Origin: Minisyncoccota bacterium | Lineage (GTDB): Bacteria > Patescibacteriota > Minisyncoccia > Moranbacterales > GCA-2747515 | Length of the DNA stretch: 5,459 nt | Assembly: GCA_938034715.1 (NCBI GenBank) | Contig: CALHMM010000055.1 | Coordinates: forward strand, 1 to 5,459 | Reading direction: 5' to 3' | Shown here: piece after piece, positions 1 to 5,342 of the stretch | Layout: each line of letters begins with the position of its first letter | Position numbering within the stretch: position 1 is the first letter of the stretch | Made by a program: the position numbers and the translations under genes | The notes under the pieces: model-generated | Told to the model about the DNA's origin: nothing | Database searches by the model: none | The model's input: the letters and a program-made list of their open reading frames with translations, nothing else

Positions 1-1
1 A

Positions 2-571
2 CAGTATCAAAGTACGAGTAGTGATCCCAGCGAAGGCGGATTACATCCTCAAAATATTTTTCGCTTGCTACATCGGTCAGAGAGATTGAACCTTGAACAG
101 CAGGTACTCTTTCGCGTTGATTTGAATCATTTCAGTGCTTCGCAAGATCGCGGTGAATCAAATGGTTTGTTGGTCTTTAGTCGATATATCGATGAGGACA
201 ATTTGTATTATGCTGGTGTCCGTGTTGATGGTAACGTTATCATAAAGAAAAAATTAAATGGTACGTATCATACACTACTTGAAACGCCGTATTTCAATAA
301 GGTTGATACGTATGATCGCGAGTCTTTTCCATCACTTTTGCCACAAAATAAATTTTTTGGTATAAAAACCAAGACACAAGATGCCGGTGATGGTGTGCAG
401 ATCACTATCTGGTTGGATGAAAATAACACGGGACAGTGGATACAGGTTGGTCAGGTGATCGATGATGGGCGTTCGTTTGGTGGAGCTGCAATTACAGAAG
501 CAGGACATCCTGGAATTCGTACTGACTTCATGGATGTGAGTATCGATGATTATCGTATAAGGAGTTTGTAG
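2..571 (+). CDS. C-terminal part of a secreted or surface LamG-like (jelly-roll) carbohydrate-binding-type protein, 5' partial
   Basis: The reading frame is open from base 2 to the TAG at 569-571, giving 189 residues with no stop. The TTG at 65 is therefore not a believable start and the gene begins outside the window. The visible part looks like one beta-sandwich domain of the concanavalin A/LamG type. It has alternating polar and hydrophobic strands, the segment YYAGVRVDG (residues 69-77) followed by a lysine triplet, a later strand with ITIWLDE, and a closing GIRTDFMD (171-178) just before the C-terminus. From memory, similar domains end large extracellular proteins of Parcubacteria and resemble glycan-binding or polysaccharide-lyase-like sandwiches. 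No catalytic residue can be assigned. There is no membrane segment or sorting signal at the C-terminus, so any signal peptide or anchor must be upstream. Coding is certain; the fold is likely; sugar binding is inferred. Confidence 0.82.
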   Translation, partial: QYQSTSSDPSEGGLHPQNIFRLLHRSERLNLEQQVLFRVDLNHFSASQDRGESNGLLVFSRYIDEDNLYYAGVRVDGNVIIKKKLNGTYHTLLETPYFNKVDTYDRESFPSLLPQNKFFGIKTKTQDAGDGVQITIWLDENNTGQWIQVGQVIDDGRSFGGAAITEAGHPGIRTDFMDVSIDDYRIRSL

Positions 572-596
572 GAAAATCAGAATTTGTCGTGTGATG

Positions 597-623
597 AAGT
601 TTCTTTGTAAAAGGGAACTTTTT
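597..623 (+). terminator. weak AT-rich hairpin with T tract, possible terminator of the lectin-like gene
   Basis: The arm AAGTTTCTTT (597-606) and the arm AAAGGGAACTT (610-620) can pair around a GTA loop with one bulged G and a G-U pair. A T run ends at 623. It lies 26 bases after the stop of the upstream gene, where an intrinsic terminator would be expected. The stem is AT-rich, so termination may be partial. Confidence 0.32.
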
Positions 624-633
624 GTGATATTTA

Positions 634-639
634 TATAAT
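634..639 (+). promoter_or_regulatory. candidate -10 box upstream of the flippase gene
   Basis: A perfect TATAAT lies in an AT-rich stretch after the weak hairpin and would give a leader of roughly 100 nt for the flippase gene. No good -35 box is seen 16-18 bases upstream, so support is weak. An alternative -10-like TATAAA at 724-729 would give a very short leader. Confidence 0.22.
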
Positions 640-703
640 AAATGAGGGCTATTTGTAGATTACGTGAACTTGAAATAAATGGCGAATTGTGGTAGTATTT
701 AGT

Positions 704-720
704 ACCATTTGAACCATTTG
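704..720 (+). repeat. tandem 8-bp direct repeat upstream of the flippase start
   Basis: ACCATTTG occurs at 704-711 and again at 713-720, a period of 9 bases, ending 23 bases before the GTG start. The position suits a protein-binding site or a leader element. A repeat this short in AT-rich DNA could also be chance. Confidence 0.35.
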
Positions 721-743
721 TAATATAAATTAGGCATAGAATC

Positions 744-2081
744 GTGTTTGGAAAACTATTTTCTGATTCATTTTTTAAGCATAACGTGATCTTTTTTGTG
801 GGATCGCTGATTGTGGCAGCACTTAATTATCTGTTTCATCCTGTGATGAGTCGGATGCTTAGTGTGGAAGAGTTTGGTGAGGTGCAAGCACTCATATCTC
901 TGACGTACATCACGGGGGTGATCTTGACTGTTTACAAGACGACAATTGTTCATTTGAGCTCTCATGATGAAAATAGTGATTCTGAGAATGATCGTGGTGT
1001 GCGCAAGGGCGTTATGCAGCGTATCACTTCGCTAACTATTTATGCCATTGGCGTTTTCTCTGTCTTTTTGCTTGTCTTTTCTGGTTATATCATGGAGAGC
1101 CTACAATTGACTTCACAAGGGGCATTGTATGTATTGATTCTACTGTTGTTTGCAGGTGTGCCGTTTGCGTTTTATGGATCTTATCTTCAGGGGAGGAAAA
1201 AATTTGGGTTGGTATCAGTGTCAAATATCATCCTGGCTACGAGTAAGATTTTCATTGCTGTTGCCTTGGTACTACTTGGATTGAGTGTTTTTGGTGCTGT
1301 GGCGAGTCTCGTATTGTCTACGACTGCTGGACTTTTGTTTTTGTATTATCATGCCCGTGGAAAAGTCGATTTCAGACCTTCTTTGCGGTTGTGGTGGGAT
1401 CGTCCTCTTGCACGTGAGATTTCGTATAGTTTTCTTATACTTTGCTCACTAGGATTTGTGATGTTCTTTTTTACGAGTGATGTTCTTTTTGTGAAGTATT
1501 TCTTTTCACCAGAAGATGCTGGTTTGTACAGTGGAATTGCTACGATTGGTCGTATCATCTTTTTTGCCACGGCTTCTGTAAGTGCTGTGCTGTTGCCGAC
1601 GATCAGTTTGCGCGCTAGTGCCTCTGAGAACATGCATGTACTCCACAAGGCTTGCTTGTTTATCGGAGGGTTAGGACTCGTAGCACTTGGTGGATTTTTC
1701 TTTTTGGGAGAGTTTGTGATTCGGCTTTTGATCGGTAGTGAATATTTGGTGTACGCTTCACTTTTGCCATTGGTCGGTGTGTATATTTTCTTGATTAGTG
1801 TGATCAATGTGTTTTATGCGTATTTCCTTGCGCTACGTGATCGACGAATAATTGGGACTTCCCTTATTGGCATAATTGTGCTATTGTATCTTGTTGTCCT
1901 TCGTCATGAAACTGTGCGTCAGATCATCGAAAATTACATCGTTAGCTCAGCTGTTGTGCTGTTGTTACTGCTTTTTTCGCTGCTGATTGTTGCGCCACAG
2001 AGAAGGGACAAAAACGCGCCAAAAAAGTATTTTTTTGAGACATTGCGTCGACGATCGTGTATCCCGGTGCAGAAAGTGTGA
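744..2081 (+). CDS. oligosaccharide flippase (Wzx-like, MOP/MATE superfamily)
   Basis: This 445-residue integral membrane protein is expected to move a polyprenyl-linked oligosaccharide across the cytoplasmic membrane. I count about twelve hydrophobic segments, near residues 14-34, 45-69, 94-116, 127-147, 157-180, 182-202, 226-250, 260-286, then four more between about 303 and 418. Family-typical features are the N-terminal LNYLFHPVMSRMLSVEEFG (27-45), YLQGRKKF (147-154) and DVLFVKYFFSPEDAGLY (246-262). The length is normal for the family. The C-terminal tail is rich in Lys and Arg and is probably cytosolic. A loop at 73-84 is unusually rich in Asp, Glu, Ser and Asn. The GTG at 744 is the only start that keeps the first helix: an in-frame TAA lies at 726-728 and the next Met is residue 35. 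Only a weak AGG (732-734) precedes it. Two glycosyltransferase genes follow on the same strand. The family is clear; the substrate is unknown. Confidence 0.9.
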   Translation: MFGKLFSDSFFKHNVIFFVGSLIVAALNYLFHPVMSRMLSVEEFGEVQALISLTYITGVILTVYKTTIVHLSSHDENSDSENDRGVRKGVMQRITSLTIYAIGVFSVFLLVFSGYIMESLQLTSQGALYVLILLLFAGVPFAFYGSYLQGRKKFGLVSVSNIILATSKIFIAVALVLLGLSVFGAVASLVLSTTAGLLFLYYHARGKVDFRPSLRLWWDRPLAREISYSFLILCSLGFVMFFFTSDVLFVKYFFSPEDAGLYSGIATIGRIIFFATASVSAVLLPTISLRASASENMHVLHKACLFIGGLGLVALGGFFFLGEFVIRLLIGSEYLVYASLLPLVGVYIFLISVINVFYAYFLALRDRRIIGTSLIGIIVLLYLVVLRHETVRQIIENYIVSSAVVLLLLLFSLLIVAPQRRDKNAPKKYFFETLRRRSCIPVQKV

Positions 2082-2192
2082 GTGCTGCAGCGTAGGTGGA
2101 TTATCCTAGTTGGGAAAAAGTTTTTTATTATATTGCTCATTTTTGCTATCGACTGATGTGTTGATGGCGAGTGTTTTATTTATTGATTTGTT
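2082..2192 (+). other. flippase-GT2 intergenic stretch, open except for TGA codons
   Basis: This 111-bp gap keeps the flippase and GT2 genes in the same reading frame. The only in-frame stops are TGA at 2079-2081 (the flippase stop), 2154-2156 and 2184-2186, with no TAA or TAG. The part between the first two TGAs would encode a hydrophobic run (ILVGKKFFIILLIFAI). There is no convincing terminator or Shine-Dalgarno sequence; a T-rich stretch at 2121-2145 has no strong stem before it. The simplest reading is an untranslated spacer within an operon. Confidence 0.4.
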
Positions 2193-3164
2193 ATGCGCAA
2201 ACCACTGATCTCTATCGTTGTGCCAGTTTTTAATGAGGAAAAAAATATTTCTCCGCTTTATGGTGCTCTTTATCGTGAATGGTATATGGTGGAGCGATCT
2301 AGCTGGTTGTATCACTGTTCGCGATTGAGCGAGGGATATGATTTTGAAGTGATCTTTGTAGATGATGGTTCGAGCGATCATTCACTTGAAGTGATAAAGA
2401 AATTGTCACGCGAGGTGGATAATGTGCGATATGTAGAGTTTTCTCGCAATTTCGGAAAGGAGATTGCGACGACTGCTGGTATACATGCCTGTAAAGGTGA
2501 TGCGTGTATTATGATGGATGCGGATCTGCAGCATCCAGTGGACATCTTGCGTCAATTTATCACTAAATGGCGTGAGGGTCATGAAGTAGTGATCGGCGTA
2601 CGTCGACGTAGCAAGAGTGATAGTCTGGTAAAGAAATGGGGTGGAGAAGTTTTTTATCGGTTGATTCGTGTGATTAGTGATGTACCAGTTATCCCACAGG
2701 CGACGGATTACCGCTTACTGGATCGTCAGGTCGTCGATGAATTTAATGCGCTACCTGAGCGTAGTCGCATCACCCGTGGACTGATTGATTGGCTCGGATT
2801 TAAACGTGGTGTGATCTACTTCGATGCTGATGAGAGGGCGTCTGGGGAGGCAAGTTATAGTGTATATAAATTGATCAAGTTGGCTGTTACAAGCGTGATC
2901 AGTCTGAGTTTGTTCCCACTTCGATTTGCTGGGTTTCTCGGATTGCTGATTATGGCGGTTTCCCTTCCGATGGGTGTTGTGATGTTGGTTGATCGGTATT
3001 CTAGTCTCGGGTACGAATTTACTGGGTCGGCGATTTTGGCAAATATCGTGCTGTTTATGGTGGGTATCGTTCTTGTGTGTATCGGATTGCTAGCGTTTTA
3101 TATTGAGCACATCTACCATGAATCTCAAGGAAGGCCGATGTATATCGTACGTAACAAGAAATAG
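2193..3164 (+). CDS. family 2 glycosyltransferase, DPM1/GtrB-like polyprenyl-phosphate glycosyltransferase
   Basis: This 323-residue protein has a GT-A catalytic domain and two C-terminal membrane helices. Family members of this shape transfer a hexose from a nucleotide sugar to polyprenyl phosphate on the cytosolic face. Visible motifs are VVPVFNEEKN (9-18), VDDGSSD (56-62), FSRNFGKE (83-90), the metal-binding DAD with LQHP (109-115), ATDYRLLDR (170-178), RGLIDWLGF (195-203), SGEASYSVYKL (217-227), hydrophobic segments at about 235-266 and 279-303, and the ending IYHESQGRPMYIV (307-319), which is characteristic of this family. About 15 extra aromatic-rich residues lie between helix 1 and the DDG strand (about 27-48). 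The ATG at 2193 is the only start: an in-frame TGA lies at 2184. No Shine-Dalgarno sequence is present. It sits between the flippase and GT4 genes and probably supplies a lipid-linked sugar to that pathway. The sugar and acceptor cannot be read from sequence. Confidence 0.92.
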   Translation: MRKPLISIVVPVFNEEKNISPLYGALYREWYMVERSSWLYHCSRLSEGYDFEVIFVDDGSSDHSLEVIKKLSREVDNVRYVEFSRNFGKEIATTAGIHACKGDACIMMDADLQHPVDILRQFITKWREGHEVVIGVRRRSKSDSLVKKWGGEVFYRLIRVISDVPVIPQATDYRLLDRQVVDEFNALPERSRITRGLIDWLGFKRGVIYFDADERASGEASYSVYKLIKLAVTSVISLSLFPLRFAGFLGLLIMAVSLPMGVVMLVDRYSSLGYEFTGSAILANIVLFMVGIVLVCIGLLAFYIEHIYHESQGRPMYIVRNKK

Positions 3165-3169
3165 AAAAA

Positions 3170-3198
3170 TTGGTGATTGCTTTGGTGTAGAGTAAAAT
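3170..3198 (+). promoter_or_regulatory. weak candidate promoter upstream of the GT4 gene
   Basis: TTGGTG (3170-3175) and TAAAAT (3193-3198) are 17 bases apart in the 73-bp gap after the GT2 stop. This would start transcription about 30 bases before the ATG at 3238. The -35 match is poor. An alternative is TATAGT at 3224-3229, which sits 8 bases before the ATG and would give a leaderless message but has no -35 box. Read-through from the upstream genes is equally possible, as no terminator is seen in this gap. Confidence 0.25.
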
Positions 3199-3237
3199 AG
3201 AGAAATTACTGTCTTTGATTTTATATAGTGTTTTCTT

Positions 3238-4437
3238 ATGAAAATTCTCTGGTTTAGTTGGAAAGATATTAAAAACCCACTTTCTGGTGGTGCTGAAGTC
3301 GTAGCACATGAAATGGCACAGCGTTTAGTGCGTGATGGTCACGATGTGACAATTATCACTAGTAACTTCCGTGATGACCAGGGAAATATTGCCTCACAAC
3401 AAGAGACGATTGCAGGGTATAATGTCGTGCGTGGTGGAGGACGTTATAGCGTGTATTTGTTTGCATGGCGATACTACAGTTCTCTTTACAAGCGGAGCAT
3501 GTTTAACCTATGGAAGAAACCTCTTGGTGTGCAGCCAGACATTGTGATTGAGGAAATCAATACAGTGCCTTTTTTTACGCGTTTTTATGTGAATAAACGA
3601 TCTGTAGTTAATCGGTACTTGTTTGTGCATCAGTTGTGCCGTGAGATTTGGTTTTATCAAATGGTCGCGCCGATTTCGTGGATTGGATATGCGCTGGAGC
3701 CACTGTACTTGCGACTGCTAAATACGCAAAAGGTCATTACTGTGAGCGAGAGCACTAAACTTGATTTGCAACGCTATGGTTTTTTACATAGCAACATCTC
3801 AATCATTTCTGAAGGTACGACGATTGATCCTGTGGAGAGTTTGAGTGGCGTTGAAAAATATGAGCAGCCGACAATTTTGTCGCTTGGGAGTGTGCGCGCT
3901 ATGAAGCGAACCCAGCACATTGTCAAAGCTTTTGAGATCCTTAAGAAAACCCTTCCCAGTGCGAGACTCGTCATAGCAGGAGATCTGAATGACCCATACG
4001 CCAAGAAGGTGTTGCGTCACATAGAGAAATCATCTTTTGCTGAGGATATTACAGTACATGGTCGCGTAGATGCACAAACAAAGAAGATGCTTATGCAGCG
4101 AGCGCATTTGATTGCAGTGACATCGATCAAGGAAGGGTGGGGATTGATCGTTACGGAAGCAGCGAGCCAAGGAACAACAGCTGTCGTGTATGATGTGGAT
4201 GGATTGCGTGACAGTGTCAGAAATGGTGAGACAGGAATTGTTACACAAAAAAATACACCAAAGGATTTGGCGTCAGCGATGCTGGACGTTTTGGACTCAA
4301 GTAAACGGGAGGATGTGGAGGATGCGAATGTAAGTCTCACTTTAGGTGAACAGGCATGGCTGTGGAGCAAGAGATTAACTTTTGATAATGGTTATCGTGA
4401 CTTGTGCGAAGCTCTGGGTCTTGCCCCAAAGGCCTAG
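3238..4437 (+). CDS. family 4 glycosyltransferase (GT-B fold, retaining)
   Basis: This 399-residue soluble or membrane-associated enzyme probably transfers a sugar from a nucleotide-sugar donor to a growing glycan. The N-terminal Rossmann domain begins with KILWFSW and has the GGAE acceptor-side motif (17-20), then GHDVTIIT, EEINTVPFF (105-113) and FVHQLCREIWFYQ (129-141). The interdomain part has TVSEST (168-173). The C-terminal domain starts with LSLGSVRAMKR, which supplies the donor-phosphate residues R220 and K223, and continues to the hallmark E299-x7-E307 motif in EGWGLIVTE, then NGETGIV. Length and domain order are normal. The ATG at 3238 immediately precedes the first strand, so the start is secure although no Shine-Dalgarno sequence is seen. 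It is the last gene of the flippase-GT2-GT4 set and is followed by a strong terminator. The family is certain; donor and acceptor are not known. It is more likely a surface-glycan enzyme than a sucrose or glycogen enzyme because of its neighbours. Confidence 0.93.
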   Translation: MKILWFSWKDIKNPLSGGAEVVAHEMAQRLVRDGHDVTIITSNFRDDQGNIASQQETIAGYNVVRGGGRYSVYLFAWRYYSSLYKRSMFNLWKKPLGVQPDIVIEEINTVPFFTRFYVNKRSVVNRYLFVHQLCREIWFYQMVAPISWIGYALEPLYLRLLNTQKVITVSESTKLDLQRYGFLHSNISIISEGTTIDPVESLSGVEKYEQPTILSLGSVRAMKRTQHIVKAFEILKKTLPSARLVIAGDLNDPYAKKVLRHIEKSSFAEDITVHGRVDAQTKKMLMQRAHLIAVTSIKEGWGLIVTEAASQGTTAVVYDVDGLRDSVRNGETGIVTQKNTPKDLASAMLDVLDSSKREDVEDANVSLTLGEQAWLWSKRLTFDNGYRDLCEALGLAPKA

Positions 4438-4482
4438 ATTTTTCAGGCTCTTGGATCATTTTTCTTGCGAGGGGAAAATATT

Positions 4483-4514
4483 GACCACCACGCTGTGAAG
4501 CGAGGTGGTCTTTT
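4483..4514 (+). terminator. strong intrinsic terminator after the glycan genes, possibly bidirectional
   Basis: GACCACC (4483-4489) pairs perfectly with GGTGGTC (4504-4510). After an A-A mismatch, CGCT (4491-4494) pairs with AGCG (4499-4502). The loop is GTGA, a stable GNRA tetraloop. TTTT follows at 4511-4514. It lies 45 bases past the GT4 stop. Read from the minus strand the same stem is followed by AATATTTT, so it may also stop the converging gene. Confidence 0.85.
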
Positions 4515-4516
4515 GG

Positions 4517-4560
4517 TAGGCGTTGCCTAGGTGTTATTTTACTGACGAATTTTTAGTCAG
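4517..4560. repeat. two short inverted repeats between convergent genes
   Basis: TAGGC (4517-4521) and GCCTA (4525-4529) form a 5-bp stem with a 3-base loop. CTGAC (4542-4546) and GTCAG (4556-4560) form another 5-bp stem that spans the stop codon of the minus-strand gene. Neither is followed by a clear T tract, so they are more likely accessory folds or chance than terminators. Confidence 0.35.
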
Positions 4561-5086
4561 ATGTTGTTAGTTCATTGTACAGTTGTGTTGTGATTTGCGT
4601 AGGCTCACCAATATTTTTTACCATTTCATTCGTGCACCTTTTATTTGGACAAATTACGACCAAAATTTGGCGTAGTACAGACTTGGTGGATGTTATGATT
4701 TTTTCGCCATTCACAAATCCTTCTGGATTATGCCTCATGTCTGGCTGATCATCTTTCATCTTAAAGTGATACGTACTTTTTACGGTGCCGATCATCTCTA
4801 TGATCCAAAAATGTGGCAAAGTCATATAGCCTTCATCGATTGATGGTTTGCATTTTTTTATGTCTCCGGCGAGAGAGTCGATCAGTTGGTCCATCAACTT
4901 GTCGAGTTGGGCTAGATTTTTCACCGTTGTTGCTGGCGCTAAGAAGCATGTGATTTCATGGGTAAATCTTGCATCTGGATTGAAATTCTTTTGCTCATAG
5001 TGATCACCGAATGCTAAAGCGCTGGTTTTTAAATTGGCGTATAGATCGGTGAGTCTACTGACACAACCTTCTGTCTCATGGTGCAT
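4553..5086 (-). CDS. unrecognised 177-residue cytosolic protein
   Basis: I do not recognise this protein. It has no signal peptide and no membrane segment. The sequence is mixed alpha/beta in character: a probable helical stretch at about 55-78 (KNLAQLDKLMDQLIDSLAGD), then strand-like segments around 88-110 (MTLPHFWIIEMIG and TYHFKMK), and a C-terminal part with VLRQILVVICPNKRC. There are five cysteines (8, 47, 79, 146, 151); the last two make a lone C-x4-C, too little for a zinc site by itself. The ATG at 5084-5086 is supported by AGGAAA seven bases upstream, a better ribosome site than any other gene here has. A TTGACA-containing promoter lies 80 bases upstream. The gene converges on the glycan genes and diverges from the secreted-protein gene, so it is its own transcription unit. 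Length, start signals and lack of a competing frame make it a probable real gene; its function is unknown. Confidence 0.72.
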   Translation of the reverse strand: MHHETEGCVSRLTDLYANLKTSALAFGDHYEQKNFNPDARFTHEITCFLAPATTVKNLAQLDKLMDQLIDSLAGDIKKCKPSIDEGYMTLPHFWIIEMIGTVKSTYHFKMKDDQPDMRHNPEGFVNGEKIITSTKSVLRQILVVICPNKRCTNEMVKNIGEPTQITTQLYNELTTSD

Positions 5087-5093
5087 TTTTGTT

Positions 5094-5097
5094 TCCT
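5094..5097 (-). promoter_or_regulatory. ribosome binding site of the minus-strand gene
   Basis: On the minus strand AGGA (part of CAGGAAAC) ends seven bases before the ATG at 5086. This fixes the start of the 177-residue protein and is the only clear Shine-Dalgarno sequence in the window. Confidence 0.6.
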
Positions 5098-5143
5098 GAT
5101 GGTTGGTTTTGCTGTCGTATGTGCGTAGGACAGCCTAGAGTAT

Positions 5144-5172
5144 AGGGTATTTTAAAGTTGCTGCTGTGTCAA
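5144..5172 (-). promoter_or_regulatory. sigma-70-type promoter for the minus-strand gene
   Basis: Read on the minus strand there is a perfect TTGACA -35 (5172-5167) and, 17 bases later, TACCCT (5149-5144), which keeps the key first, second and last -10 bases. A better-looking TATACT (5144-5139) overlaps it but at a 22-base spacing, too long for normal use. Transcription would start near 5137, about 50 bases before the ATG. Confidence 0.5.
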
Positions 5173-5212
5173 TTAATTCTCGTTGGCTGATTAAGTGTAA
5201 GCCTCGGAATAT

Positions 5213-5225
5213 GATATTTTATATC
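5213..5225. repeat. small inverted repeat in the divergent intergenic region
   Basis: GATAT (5213-5217) and ATATC (5221-5225) are separated by TTT. The site lies between the two divergent promoters, about 41 bases upstream of one -35 box and 50 bases upstream of the other. It could be an operator, but AT-rich palindromes of this size arise often by chance. Confidence 0.2.
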
Positions 5226-5273
5226 GCTCCTGTTATACAGATGTTTTGTGGATATACTGTGACTAACTTTGCT

Positions 5274-5302
5274 TTTACTTTTGTGTATCCGGTGCGTATA
5301 AT
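5274..5302 (+). promoter_or_regulatory. sigma-70-type promoter for the secreted-protein gene
   Basis: TTTACT (5274-5279, four of six matches to the -35 consensus) and a perfect TATAAT (5297-5302) are exactly 17 bases apart. Transcription would start near 5309 and give a leader of about 34 bases before the ATG at 5343. This is the best plus-strand promoter in the window and points to strong constitutive expression. Confidence 0.65.
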
Positions 5303-5342
5303 GAAGTCCTAAAACAAAAATAAATAGTTAAAGAACATAGTT

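Noticed and set aside
65..571. TTG at 65 as the true start of the first gene
   Set aside because: The frame is open to the left edge and the residues before it (for example QNIFRL) belong to the same domain, so the TTG is an artefact of the window boundary.
1349..1807. 152-residue open frame on the minus strand
   Set aside because: It lies wholly inside the flippase gene, has low-complexity Lys/Pro/Ser-rich composition and no start signals; it is a shadow of the real gene.
2106..2381. 91-residue minus-strand frame across the flippase-GT2 gap
   Set aside because: Most of it is antisense to the conserved N-terminus of the GT2, and it has no promoter or ribosome site.
3055..3309. 84-residue minus-strand frame across the GT2-GT4 gap
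   Set aside because: It overlaps the conserved end of the GT2 and the conserved start of the GT4, with no family features.
4017..4370. 117-residue minus-strand open frame inside the GT4 gene
   Set aside because: The GT4 motifs (E299-x7-E307 and others) cover this stretch on the plus strand; the antisense frame is Ser/Thr-rich without recognisable structure.
744..4437. Alternative genetic code (TGA as glycine)
   Set aside because: The GT2, GT4 and flippase have normal family lengths without internal TGA, and glycines are all encoded by GGN; standard code fits, although the flippase-GT2 gap is curious.
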